DNA from: Jatrophihabitans sp.
GTDB taxonomy: Bacteria > Actinomycetota > Actinomycetes > Mycobacteriales > Jatrophihabitantaceae
NCBI GenBank assembly: GCA_036399055.1
Contig: DASWNX010000017.1
Coordinates: 1-64,000, forward strand
DNA: 64,000 nucleotides
Reading direction: 5' to 3'
In this document: piece by piece, positions 34,424 to 43,030 of the stretch
How positions within the stretch are numbered: the stretch's first letter is position 1
Layout of the letters: each line of letters begins with the position of its first letter
Translations under genes and position numbers: made by a program
Notes under the pieces: generated by a model
The model's database searches: none
Told to the model about the DNA's origin: nothing
The model's input: only the letters and a program-made list of their open reading frames with translations

Positions 34424-34828
34424 GTGATCTCGATCGAAACCGCGCGCCTGCTCCGCGACGCCGGCCTGCGCTGGACCCCGGCTTCCGGCGACCGGTTCGT
34501 GGTGGTCGACCGCGGCATGGACGAGGAGGTGTTCGTGCTCAGCGACATGACCGTCGAGGTGCACCAGCTCGAGCACGGCCAGGTGATCGGGTTCAACGGC
34601 ACCACCGAATGGGCGCTGGACTCGGTGGAGGACCGCGACGCCGTCTGGCTGCCGCGCGAGACCCAGCTGCGCGAGCTGCTCGCCGGGACGTTTCGCAGCC
34701 TGGACCGGGCCGACGGGGACTGGCGGGTACGGCTGGAGGTCAACTCCGCGCCGGTGCAGGTGCGTCATGCCGACCCCGAACAGGCCTACGCCCTGGCCCT
34801 GCTCCAGCTGATCTCCGGATCGGCCTGA
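34424..34828 (+). CDS. Conserved actinobacterial protein of unknown function
   Basis: 134 residues from the GTG at 34424; the upstream extension is not conserved-looking. I recognise the overall text as a small cytoplasmic family in actinobacteria (ISIETARLLRDAGLRWTPAS, GDRFVVVDRGMDEEVFVLSD, VIGFNGTTEWALDSV, LPRETQLRELLAGTF), sometimes mislabelled as pilus assembly protein. No membrane segment or catalytic motif is seen. Function unknown. Confidence 0.8.
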   Translation: MISIETARLLRDAGLRWTPASGDRFVVVDRGMDEEVFVLSDMTVEVHQLEHGQVIGFNGTTEWALDSVEDRDAVWLPRETQLRELLAGTFRSLDRADGDWRVRLEVNSAPVQVRHADPEQAYALALLQLISGSA

Positions 34829-34866
34829 GCCTTCAGATCGGCCTGAGCCTTCAGATCGGCCTAAGC
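34822..34866 (+). repeat. 18-base tandem repeat spanning a stop codon
   Basis: GATCGGCCTGAGCCTTCA is repeated about 2.5 times beginning at the last codons of the 134-aa gene, so the TGA (or TAA) is repeated with it. Confidence 0.85.
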
Positions 34867-35319
34867 CTCCGGCTCGGGCACCACGACGCCAGGTATCTCC
34901 CGGCACCGGCCCCGCATCTCGGCCACCACCACCCCGTCGGCGCGCCGGACCGTGACGTCATAGAGGCCGCTGCGTCCGCGCCGGTAACGCTCCTGGGCGA
35001 CTGCTCGCAGCTCGTCACCGGGGTGGACCTGGGCGACGAAGTCGATGTCACAGCCCGTCGCGACCGTGGTGCGGTTGTAGCTGTTGCAGGCCACCGCGAA
35101 CGTGGTGTCGGCGAGGGTGAAGACCACGCCGCCGTGGCCGATCTGGTGGCCGTTGAGCATCACGGGGGTCACCGTCATCGCCATCTCGGCCTGTCCCGGG
35201 GCGGCCCAGAGCGCTCTGATGCCCAGCGAGGCCGAGGCGGCGTCGGCGTCGAGCATGGCGCGCATGCACCGCTGGGCCAGTTCGCGGGCGGCGTCCTCGG
35301 CCGGCGGGTCCTCGGTCAT
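34861..35319 (-). CDS. paaI: PaaI-type hotdog thioesterase
   Basis: 152 residues of the PaaI hotdog family. The diagnostic NGHQIGHGGVVFTLADTTFA holds the HGG turn and catalytic Asp region, followed by AVACNS. PaaI hydrolyses phenylacetyl-CoA pathway intermediates such as hydroxyphenylacetyl-CoA. No other paa genes are near, so the assignment rests on sequence alone, and a general acyl-CoA thioesterase role remains possible. Confidence 0.85.
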   Translation of the reverse strand: MTEDPPAEDAARELAQRCMRAMLDADAASASLGIRALWAAPGQAEMAMTVTPVMLNGHQIGHGGVVFTLADTTFAVACNSYNRTTVATGCDIDFVAQVHPGDELRAVAQERYRRGRSGLYDVTVRRADGVVVAEMRGRCREIPGVVVPEPEA

Positions 35320-35426
35320 GGGCTCAGGCTAACGGCGCGGCGCAGCAGCAGTCCGGTGAGCCGAGGCTGGTCGTAGGGTTGAGGCAGTGAGCCTGCGGAT
35401 CCGCACTTCTCGAAGGGATGCCAGCG

Positions 35427-35720
35427 ATGTCACATGAGAGTGAGCGACCCATCCTGCACCAGATCTCGGACCTGGTCGCCGAGGAGCGCGAGCTGCGCTC
35501 GACGCACACCGGCATCGGGCTGAACTCGGCCGAGCGCAGCCGGTTGGACGCGATCGAGCGTGAGCTGGACCGGTGCTGGGACATGCTCCGGCACCGGCGG
35601 GCGGAGGAGGAGTACGGCACGGATGCCAGCCGGGACTCCGATGACTCGGATGCGATGAGCGATTCGGGTAGGTCGGGGCGTTCGGAGGACTCCGACTTCA
35701 ACGACGGTTGGCGCAGCTGA
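35427..35720 (+). CDS. DUF2630 family protein
   Basis: 97 residues from the ATG at 35427, which is better spaced from AAGGG than the ATG at 35418. The DUF2630 core is clear: ILHQISDLVAEERELRSTHT, ERSRLDAIERELDRCWDMLR and HRRAEEEYG. The C-terminal 35 residues are an acidic Ser/Asp-rich disordered tail longer than usual. Function unknown. Confidence 0.88.
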   Translation: MSHESERPILHQISDLVAEERELRSTHTGIGLNSAERSRLDAIERELDRCWDMLRHRRAEEEYGTDASRDSDDSDAMSDSGRSGRSEDSDFNDGWRS

Positions 35721-35797
35721 GGCGTACGCCGACGTAGGGGGTGCGCGCCTACCGGATGCGCCCTATGCTGACGCCAGGGTGAGGCCTTGGAGGTTCG

Positions 35798-35968
35798 ATG
35801 CGACTGCGCTTCTGGAGGACTTCCGAGCCGGCCGACCGGGACTCGGCGCTGCGCGCGCTCCGATCTTTGAAGAAGGACCGGCTGCTGCGTCCGGCCGCCG
35901 ATCCGACCCCGGGCTCGGCCAACGACGACTATTACGCCATGCAGGCCGGAATGGGTGGCCACAGCTGA
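35798..35968 (+). CDS. Small 56-residue protein
   Basis: A short frame with ATG at 35798, preceded by GGAGG at ideal spacing, encodes a basic N-terminus (MRLRFWRTSEPADRDSALRA) and an acidic, Tyr-containing end (NDDYYAMQAGMGGHS). Codon third positions are GC-rich as in true genes here. I do not recognise it. Tandem repeats follow its stop directly, as after other genes in this region. Confidence 0.6.
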   Translation: MRLRFWRTSEPADRDSALRALRSLKKDRLLRPAADPTPGSANDDYYAMQAGMGGHS

Positions 35969-35970
35969 CC

Positions 35971-36078
35971 CGGCTGGGCTTGGTTGGCCTGAGCCGGTGG
36001 GCCTGATTGGCCTGAGCCGGTGGTCCTGCGGTTGGTCTGAGCCGGTGGGCCTGGTTGGCCTGAGCCGGTCGGCCTGCG
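35971..36078. repeat. 24-base degenerate tandem repeat, about four copies
   Basis: The unit GGCCTGAGCCGGTGGGCCTG with four variable bases repeats with small changes in the gap between the 56-aa gene and the acyl-CoA dehydrogenase gene. It includes in-phase TGA triplets, recalling the repeat at 34.83 kb, which shares GGCCTGAGCC. Confidence 0.8.
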
Positions 36079-36201
36079 GTTCACCGGGTTCCCGGCCGGT
36101 GGCATCGCGAGGTGACGGCTCCTCGCCGTTGCTCGGCGCCCGTTCCACCCTGCCCCGGTAGCGTCGGTGCCTCCAGCCCGACCCCGCGAGGAGCGTACAA
36201 A

Positions 36202-37368
36202 GTGGACTTTGCCGAAACCGCCGAGCAACTGGCGCTGCGAGCGGCCGTCGCCGACCTCGGCCGGGAGTTCGGAATGGACTACTGGCTGGCCAAGGCGCGC
36301 AAGCACGAGGTGACCACCGAGCTGTGGGAGAAAGCCGCTGCTCTCGGGTTCATCGGGGTGAGCACCCCTGAGCAGTACGGCGGTGGCGGGGCCGGCATCA
36401 CCGAGCTGGCGATCGTCTGCGAGGAGCTGGCGGCGGCGGGAGCGCCGCTGCTGCTACTGGTCGTCTCACCGGCGATCTGCGCCTCCATCATCGCCCAGAG
36501 CGGCACCGAGGAGCAGAAGCAGCGGTGGCTGCCGGGAATGGCCAACGGCTCCATCAAGATGGCCTTCGCGATCACCGAGCCCGACGCCGGGTCGAACTCG
36601 CACAAGATCTCCACCAGTGCCGTGCAGCGGCCCGACGGCGGCTACACCGTCAACGGTCGCAAGTACTACATCTCCGCGGTCGATCAGGCCGACTACATCC
36701 TGGTGGTCGGGCAATCCCCGGCCTCGCGCGAGGGTGGCCAGATCCGTCCGGCGCTGTTCGTGGTGCCGACCGACGCGCCTGGCCTGGAGTACCACCCCAT
36801 CGACATGGAGATCGTCTCGCCGGAGCGGCAGTTCTTCTGTTACTTCGACGACGTCGAGGTGCCGGTCGAGAACGTGATCGGCGGGTCGCTGGACGCTGCG
36901 CTGCCCGCGCTGTTCGCCGGCCTCAACCCCGAGCGCATCACCGTGGCGGCGTTCTCGATCGGCACCGCCCGGTTCGCGCTGGGCAAGGCGGCGCGCTATG
37001 CCAACGAGCGGACGGTGTGGAAGCAGCCGATCGGAGCGCACCAGGCGATCGCGCATCCGCTGGCCAAGGCCTACATCGAGACCGAACTGGCCAAGCTGAT
37101 GGTCTACAAGGCTGCCGGCGCCCACGACGCGGGTGACGCGATGGCCGCCGGCGAGGCGTCGAACATGGCCAAGTACGCCGCCGGGGAAGCGGCCTGGAAT
37201 GCCCTGGACGCGGCGATCCAGACCCACGGCGGCAACGGCCTGACCAGTGAGTACGGCCTGGGCGCGCTGCTCGGCGTCGTGCGGGCGATGCGGATCGCTC
37301 CGGTCAGCAAAGAGATGCTGCTCAACTTCGTGGCTCAGTTCTCACTGGGCCTGCCGAAGTCCTACTGA
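36202..37368 (+). CDS. Acyl-CoA dehydrogenase
   Basis: 388 residues from a GTG at 36202 with GAGGAG upstream; the longer frame from 36112 crosses the ribosome site. All ACAD blocks are present: the N-terminal helical domain (FAETAEQLALRAAVADLGRE), the FAD-binding strand MAFAITEPDAGSNSHKISTS, DGGYTVNGRKYYISAVDQAD, and the C-terminal bundle with IGAHQAIAHPLAKAYIETEL and IQTHGGNGLTSEYGLGALLG. It oxidises an acyl-CoA at C2-C3 with electron-transfer flavoprotein as acceptor. It is not clustered with other beta-oxidation genes. Confidence 0.93.
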   Translation: MDFAETAEQLALRAAVADLGREFGMDYWLAKARKHEVTTELWEKAAALGFIGVSTPEQYGGGGAGITELAIVCEELAAAGAPLLLLVVSPAICASIIAQSGTEEQKQRWLPGMANGSIKMAFAITEPDAGSNSHKISTSAVQRPDGGYTVNGRKYYISAVDQADYILVVGQSPASREGGQIRPALFVVPTDAPGLEYHPIDMEIVSPERQFFCYFDDVEVPVENVIGGSLDAALPALFAGLNPERITVAAFSIGTARFALGKAARYANERTVWKQPIGAHQAIAHPLAKAYIETELAKLMVYKAAGAHDAGDAMAAGEASNMAKYAAGEAAWNALDAAIQTHGGNGLTSEYGLGALLGVVRAMRIAPVSKEMLLNFVAQFSLGLPKSY

Positions 37369-37462
37369 GTCGGTGGCAGGCCGCTCAGCTGGTCTAGTGC
37401 TGTCCCGCTGTGAGCTATCATGGCGAATCTGCTTTATTGGTAAGCCAAATCAGGGCTGAATC

Positions 37463-39055
37463 TTGTCAGTGGGCCCGGCTATCCTAGATAGCGTGATCGC
37501 AGCCGACTTCGACCTCCGCCAGTGGGATTTCCTGCCCCCGCTGGACGAAGCCGCGTTGCCGCAGGAGCCGCCTGCCACCTTGGTCTTGGTCGAGTTGGCA
37601 GAACCAGAATCACCGGTGGCGTCAGTCATTATTTTTGCCGATCAAGCCGATGCTGCGCTATATCAAGCTAATACGCTGAGTCTTAGAAATGCATGTCTTG
37701 AGAATGCGCCGTGTTCAGAGGCCCTTCCTTGCGCAGAGGAGGCACTGCGTCATGGCTTGGCATGGCGGCGACCCGGTCTGTACGAGATCGCCCGATTGGC
37801 TTCCTTGAACTTCCACGAGCTGAGTCCGGCCCAACGAATCGACGCCGCGGCTGCCCAGCAACGGCAGCAGGCATGGCTCTCAGCACGTCAGCTCTCGCTC
37901 TTGAGCCTTATCTCGAAACAGGACTCCACGCACAAGCACTGGTGCGTCGAAGAGGTCGGCTGCGCGCTCGGGCTCTCCGGTTCGGCGGCGCAGAACCTGC
38001 TCAAGAACTCCGAACAACTGTGCCACCAGTTGCCCGCGACGCTGAACGCGCTGTCCGAGGGCCGGATCGGCATGGCCCAGGCAACCGCGATCACCGAGGC
38101 TTCCTACGAGCTGCCGGACGAGGTCCTGCCCGACTTCGAGGCCCGGGTGCTGAAGGACGCGCACCAGCAGTCCACCGCACAGCTCAAGCGTGCCGCCAAG
38201 CGCGTCGCGCTCCAGCTCGACCCGGCGTCGGCTGAGCTCAAGCATCAGCGCTCGGTGGCCGACCGGCACGTCCGCATCGCGCCAGCCGATCACGGGTCGT
38301 CCTGGCTGATGGCCCTACTGCCCGCGGCACAAGCCCACCTGCTCTACGACCAGGTCGACGCCGCCGCCCGGATGGCGCCGGCCGACGACAGCCGGACGAT
38401 GGACCAGTTGCGGGCCGACGCGCTGGTGAACGCGGTGCTCAATGGCATCGGCGGTGAGCTCCCCACTTCGCAGGGGCACCGGCCGGCGATCAACGTCACG
38501 GTCGCGCTGTCCAGCTTGGCCGGACAGGACGAGGAGCCGGGCTGGCTCGACGGCTACGGCGCCATCACCGCCGGCTACGCCCGGCAACTCGCGCACGATC
38601 CGACGGGGAGGTGGCGGCGTCTGGTCACCGACCCGGTCAGCGGGCAGTTGCTGGACTACGGAACCACCCGGTACCGGCCGCCGCGTCACCTCAGCGATCA
38701 CGTCATCGGACGCGACGGCGAATGCGCGTTTCCGTTCTGCGCGCACCGAGCTCGCCGATCCGACCTGGACCACGTCGTCCCCTACCCATGCGGCAGCACG
38801 AGCGCAGACAATCTGCAGCCGCTGCACCGCCGGCATCACAACGCCAAGACCCAAGCCGGCTGGCGGGTGAAACGAGACTTCAGCACCGGCGGCGCCCAGT
38901 GGACCAGCCCGACCGGCCGGCAGTACCGCACGAAGCCACCCGAGCGTTGGCCCATGCCTAAGCCGCCCGTGGTCAGGCCCACTGCCCCCCGTGCCAGACC
39001 GGCTAACGAACCGCAGCCACCCCGTTCTAGGCAGGCGTTCCCCTTCGGCGGTTAG
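37463..39055 (+). CDS. DUF222/13E12-family HNH endonuclease
   Basis: 530 residues from a TTG at 37463; GTG codons at 37469 and 37493 are alternatives. DUF222 helical domain at about 100-330 (KDSTHKHWCVEEVGCALGLS-like start, GRIGMAQATAITEASYELPD), then a C-terminal HNH module (DGECAFPFCAHRARRSDLDH, VVPYPCGSTSADNLQPLHRR, HHNAKTQAGW) with four likely zinc ligands and the HNH histidines. The last 60 residues are a Pro/Arg-rich tail. The family is multicopy in many actinobacteria; a partial paralogue opens this window. The first 60 codons are AT-richer than the rest. Confidence 0.92.
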   Translation: MSVGPAILDSVIAADFDLRQWDFLPPLDEAALPQEPPATLVLVELAEPESPVASVIIFADQADAALYQANTLSLRNACLENAPCSEALPCAEEALRHGLAWRRPGLYEIARLASLNFHELSPAQRIDAAAAQQRQQAWLSARQLSLLSLISKQDSTHKHWCVEEVGCALGLSGSAAQNLLKNSEQLCHQLPATLNALSEGRIGMAQATAITEASYELPDEVLPDFEARVLKDAHQQSTAQLKRAAKRVALQLDPASAELKHQRSVADRHVRIAPADHGSSWLMALLPAAQAHLLYDQVDAAARMAPADDSRTMDQLRADALVNAVLNGIGGELPTSQGHRPAINVTVALSSLAGQDEEPGWLDGYGAITAGYARQLAHDPTGRWRRLVTDPVSGQLLDYGTTRYRPPRHLSDHVIGRDGECAFPFCAHRARRSDLDHVVPYPCGSTSADNLQPLHRRHHNAKTQAGWRVKRDFSTGGAQWTSPTGRQYRTKPPERWPMPKPPVVRPTAPRARPANEPQPPRSRQAFPFGG

Positions 39056-39133
39056 TAGCCACTCCAACCATGGTCATGGCAGTCAGGCCACAGCAAGGGA
39101 TGCTGGAAGCAGGTACGAGCCTGGCCTCTGGCG

Positions 39134-39481
39134 CTAGCTCGGATCTTCCATCCCGTTCCGGCCGTCGGCCGGTGCGTTCTCGGCGCGTTCGAGGAGCTGA
39201 TGCCGCTCGTAGAGCCGACGCCCGAATATGGAGCCAGCGGCCAAGCCGGGGTAGATAGCCCATGAACCGAAGTCATTCAATCGATCCGTAAGAGCTAGTC
39301 CCACGATCAGCATCCCGAACGTGACCGCGAGGTACAGCAAGAGCCAGCCGAGCAACCGGGGATCGCGGCGGATCAGCCCTCCCGCCCTTCGCAGTCCGAG
39401 ATACTTCGCTCGTTCCTCGGAGCGCCACTCTCGCAGGCCCGTCCGCCCTGCCCGGTGGCTCGTCACGGGGTGAGTATGCAT
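39134..39481 (-). CDS. Small membrane protein of unknown function
   Basis: 115 residues from the ATG at 39481; a GTG at 39466 is an alternative. A basic N-terminus (REWRSEERAKYLGLRR) precedes two hydrophobic segments, LLGWLLLYLAVTFGMLIVGL and AIYPGLAAGSIFGRRLYE. It lies 59 bases downstream of pknB on the same strand, so it could be the last gene of the cell-wall cluster. Not recognised; it lacks the CrgA signature. Confidence 0.65.
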   Translation of the reverse strand: MHTHPVTSHRAGRTGLREWRSEERAKYLGLRRAGGLIRRDPRLLGWLLLYLAVTFGMLIVGLALTDRLNDFGSWAIYPGLAAGSIFGRRLYERHQLLERAENAPADGRNGMEDPS

Positions 39482-39540
39482 GAGCACGAGCGGCTGCGGC
39501 AGGTTCGCCAGGTCCGCCCCAGTCTCCCGGTGACCTTCGT

Positions 39541-41439
39541 CTAGCCCGGAGTGCAGGACGGGTTCGGGGTCGGAGATGGCACGGCTGAGGTGCTGGGCGT
39601 CGGGGTGCTGCTCTTGCTCGCAGTAGCCGACGGCGCGCCGGTGCCCGTGCGGGTACCCGAAGCGGACGCGCTGGGCGTCGGCGTGGGGGTCGGCGTCGGC
39701 GTGGGGGTCGGCGTCGGGCAGGCGGGCTTCACCGCGACGGTGAGGGTGATCGTGGTCGACGGGTTGTAGAAGATGCCCGGCGTCGGGTCGATCGCCATCA
39801 CCTGACCGATCTGGTAGCCCTGCTGCACCGGGGCGGTGTTCGATCGGGCGATGGTGGTGAATCCCAGCTGGTTGAGCTTCACCCTGGCCTGCTGTTCGGT
39901 CAGCCTGGTGACGTCGGGCAGCTTCACCTTGCCATTGGCGACCTGGAGTTTGACGGTGGTGCCTGGTGGCACCGAGGCGTTGGCCGGCGGGTCCTGGCCG
40001 ATCACCTGACCGGCCGGCTTCGCGCTGTCGATGTCGGACCGGCTGGCCGCCAGACCCTCCGACGCCAGCGCCTTCTGAGCCTCGCTGTAGGACAGCCCCA
40101 CGACGTTCTGCACCTGCACGTCGGCAGGGCCGGCGTAGACGGTGAATCTGACGGTGGCGCCGTCGGCCACCTCCTTGCCGGCCTCTGGGTTCTGGGTGCA
40201 GACCTGGCCCTTGGTCGGGTTCTTCAACACCGGCGCCTCGCCGCCGGCGCTGCACGGGCCATTGCTGCCCTCCGGCTTGCCGGGTGCGGGGATGAGGTGG
40301 TTGCTGCGCAGGGTGTCGATCGCGGCCGCCGGCGACAACCCCACCAGCGCTGGTACCTGATACAGCACCGGAGTGTTGGAGGTGTCGTCTTTGCGCAGCA
40401 GGTAGAGCGCCGCGGCGCCGATGACCAGCAGCAGCGCCAGCACCACGGCGGTCCAGATCAGCGCGCCGCGGTGATGGGCCGTGTCGTCCTCGTCGTCATA
40501 GACCGGGGTCAGCACCCCCTGCCGGGTGGCGGGCTTGGCCGCCGCGATGAACTGGGTCCGCTGGGCGTCGGTCATCACCGACTCGGCCTCGACCGCCTGA
40601 CCGCTCAGCGCCCGCTGCAGGTCGGCCCGCATCTCGGCGGCGGTCTGGTAGCGGTTCAGCGGGTTCTTGGCCAGCGCCTTCATCACGATCGAATCCAGCG
40701 CCGGCGGCACGACCTGGTTCACCGAGGACGGCACCTGCGGGTTCTCCCGGACGTGCTGGTAAGCGATCGCCACCGGCGAGTCACCGGTGAACGGGGGGTG
40801 CCCGGTGAGCAGCTCGTAGAGCAGGCATCCGGTCGAGTAGACATCCGAGCGGGCGTCGACGGCCTCACCGCGCGCCTGCTCCGGTGACAGGTACTGCGCC
40901 GTGCCGATCACCGCCGCGGTGGCGGTCACCGTCGCGGCGTTGTCGGCCAGCGCCCGGGCGATCCCGAAGTCCATCACCTTGATCGAGCCGGCGCTGGTGA
41001 TCATCACGTTGCCCGGCTTGATGTCACGGTGCACGATGCCCGAACGGTGCGAGAAGTCCAGCGCCGCGCACACCTCCGCCGTGATCTCCATGGCCTGCGG
41101 GGGCGGCAACTGCCCCTGGTTCTTGAGCACCTCGCGTAGCGTGTGGCCCTCGACGTACTCCATCACAATGTAGGGGGTGTGACCTTCTGGCCCATCGTCC
41201 TCGCCGGTGTCGTACACCGCGACGATCGAAGGGTGGTTCAGCCCGGCAGCGGCCTGGGCTTCGCGCCGGAACCGGTTCTGAAACGACGGGTCACGCGCGA
41301 GGTCGGCGCGCAGGACTTTCACCGCGACGTCGCGGCCCAGGCGGACATCCCTGCCCTTGTGCACCTCGGCCATGCCGCCGTAGCCGAGCAGTTCCCCGAT
41401 CTCGTAGCGGCCGCCAATCAACCGTGCTGCTGCCGTCAT
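39541..41439 (-). CDS. pknB: PASTA-domain Ser/Thr protein kinase PknB
   Basis: 632 residues. Kinase domain 11-275: glycine loop GELLGYGGMAEV, K41, HRDIKPGN catalytic loop, DFG and GTAQYLSPEQARGE. One membrane helix (LIWTAVVLALLLVIGAAALY) at about 335, then three extracellular PASTA domains (VPALVGLSPAAAIDTL, VQNVVGLSYSEAQKAL, LPDVTRLTEQQARVKL). Mycobacterial PknB has four. A Thr/Pro-rich tail of about 60 residues with a PTPTPTP run follows. It senses cell-wall fragments and phosphorylates growth and division proteins, with PstP as the opposing phosphatase. Confidence 0.95.
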   Translation of the reverse strand: MTAAARLIGGRYEIGELLGYGGMAEVHKGRDVRLGRDVAVKVLRADLARDPSFQNRFRREAQAAAGLNHPSIVAVYDTGEDDGPEGHTPYIVMEYVEGHTLREVLKNQGQLPPPQAMEITAEVCAALDFSHRSGIVHRDIKPGNVMITSAGSIKVMDFGIARALADNAATVTATAAVIGTAQYLSPEQARGEAVDARSDVYSTGCLLYELLTGHPPFTGDSPVAIAYQHVRENPQVPSSVNQVVPPALDSIVMKALAKNPLNRYQTAAEMRADLQRALSGQAVEAESVMTDAQRTQFIAAAKPATRQGVLTPVYDDEDDTAHHRGALIWTAVVLALLLVIGAAALYLLRKDDTSNTPVLYQVPALVGLSPAAAIDTLRSNHLIPAPGKPEGSNGPCSAGGEAPVLKNPTKGQVCTQNPEAGKEVADGATVRFTVYAGPADVQVQNVVGLSYSEAQKALASEGLAASRSDIDSAKPAGQVIGQDPPANASVPPGTTVKLQVANGKVKLPDVTRLTEQQARVKLNQLGFTTIARSNTAPVQQGYQIGQVMAIDPTPGIFYNPSTTITLTVAVKPACPTPTPTPTPTPTPTPSASASGTRTGTGAPSATASKSSTPTPSTSAVPSPTPNPSCTPG

Positions 41440-41539
41440 CGGACGTCCTCACCGTCTCGCTGCCTTGCCACACCGTCGTGCTGTCCTGCCACATACCGCC
41501 GCTGCCGCCTCACACCGCCGCGCTGCCGCGTAAAGCCCC

Positions 41540-43030
41540 TCATTTAACCCCGATCGCGGCCAGATAAGCCTTCATCACGGCCTGCGCCACGGGGGCCGCC
41601 TCAAGGCCGCCGGTGGTCTCACTGCCCCGCACCCCGCCGTTCTCGATGATCACTGCCACCGCGATCTTGGGGTTGTCCGCCGGGGCGAAGCCGGAGAACC
41701 AGGCATGCGGGGGGTTGAGGTACACGCCGTCGGAGTTCTGCGGGCCGTTGTCAGCGGTGCCGGTCTTGCCGGCGACCTGGATGCCCGGGATCTGGGCGGC
41801 AGTGCCGCTGCCCCTGTTCACGACCTCGACCATCATCGACGTCAGCTGATCGGCCTGGGTCGGGTTCATGACCTGGTTGAGCAACTGCGGGTCCGGGTGG
41901 CTCAACACCGCCAGGTTCGGCGCCTGCTCCTCGGCGATCAGGTAGGGCTTCATCAGCTTGCCGTCATTGGCCACCGCGGCCGAGAGCATCGCAGCCTGCA
42001 ACGGGGTGACCCGGACATCGCGCTGGCCGATGCTGGACTGGGCCAGCGACGGCTCGTCCACGACCGGCCCGACCGAGGACGCCGCCACACCCAGGGGAAC
42101 GCCGAAGCCACTGTCGTCGATGCCGAACAGCGCCGCCTCGCGCTTGAGGGTGTCCGCGCCCAGGTCCATGCCCAGCTGGGCGAAGGCGGTGTTGCACGAG
42201 ATGGTGAGCGCGTGGATGAGGGTGTCGGTCTTGCCGTCGGCGCACTGCTCACCGCCGAAGTTGCGCAGCTGGGTACGGGTGTTGGGCAAGGTCAGCGTGT
42301 TCGGCGCCGGAACGCGGGTCTGCGGCGTCCGGCCGTTCTTCAGCGCGGCGCTGGCCACCACCACCTTGAACACCGACCCAGGCGGGTAGGTGACGTTGAA
42401 GACGCGGTTGAGCAACGGGTTCTGCGGGTCGGCGTTGTACCTCTTGTACGCGGCTTGGATCTTCTCCGCCGAATGCGAGCTCAGCGTGTTGGGGTCGAAG
42501 GACGGGGTGCTGACCGCGGCCAGGATCGCGCCGGTCGCCGGGTCCAGCGCCACCACCGCACCGCGCCGCGGGCCCATCGCCTGGTAGGCCGCCGCCTGGG
42601 CCTGCTTGTTGACGGTCAGCAGGACGTTGCCGCCCCGGGTGTCCCGGCCGGTCAGCAGGTTGGTCAGCCGCTGCACGAACAGCCGGTCGTCGGTGCCGGC
42701 CAGCACCCCGTCCTCGGCCGCCTCGATCGCGGTGTTGCCGTAGTACAGCGAGTTGAAGCCGGTGACCGCTGCGTACACCGGGCCGCCTGAGTACTTGCGC
42801 AGGTACATCAGCGCGTCCTTGGTCGGAATCGACTCCGCGACCGGTGTTCCCGAGCCCTGCAGGACGATCGAGCCTCGCTGGCGCTTGTACTCATCGAGCA
42901 CGGTGCGCCGGTTGGCGCTGTTGTCCTTGTAGTGATCGGCCTTGATCACCTGCACCCAGTTCAGGTTCAGCACCACCGCCAGCAGCAGGATGGCGACGAA
43001 CACCCCGACCCGTCGGATCGGCCGGTTCAC
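41540..43030 (-). CDS. pbpA: Penicillin-binding protein PbpA (class B transpeptidase)
   Basis: 496 residues. N-terminal membrane helix (VGVFVAILLLAVVLNLNWVQ), dimerisation domain, then the transpeptidase domain with S219-V-F-K222 in PPGSVFKV, SCN in LTISCNTAF, and KTG in VAGKTGTAD. This is the mycobacterial-type PbpA encoded between rodA and the kinase. It crosslinks septal or polar peptidoglycan with the RodA polymerase. Its ATG overlaps the rodA stop as ATGA. Confidence 0.95.
   Translation of the reverse strand: MNRPIRRVGVFVAILLLAVVLNLNWVQVIKADHYKDNSANRRTVLDEYKRQRGSIVLQGSGTPVAESIPTKDALMYLRKYSGGPVYAAVTGFNSLYYGNTAIEAAEDGVLAGTDDRLFVQRLTNLLTGRDTRGGNVLLTVNKQAQAAAYQAMGPRRGAVVALDPATGAILAAVSTPSFDPNTLSSHSAEKIQAAYKRYNADPQNPLLNRVFNVTYPPGSVFKVVVASAALKNGRTPQTRVPAPNTLTLPNTRTQLRNFGGEQCADGKTDTLIHALTISCNTAFAQLGMDLGADTLKREAALFGIDDSGFGVPLGVAASSVGPVVDEPSLAQSSIGQRDVRVTPLQAAMLSAAVANDGKLMKPYLIAEEQAPNLAVLSHPDPQLLNQVMNPTQADQLTSMMVEVVNRGSGTAAQIPGIQVAGKTGTADNGPQNSDGVYLNPPHAWFSGFAPADNPKIAVAVIIENGGVRGSETTGGLEAAPVAQAVMKAYLAAIGVK

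Noticed and set aside
39482..40255. Long N-terminal extension of the small membrane protein at 39.1 kb
   Set aside because: It overlaps pknB in another frame on the same strand and has repetitive non-protein-like composition.
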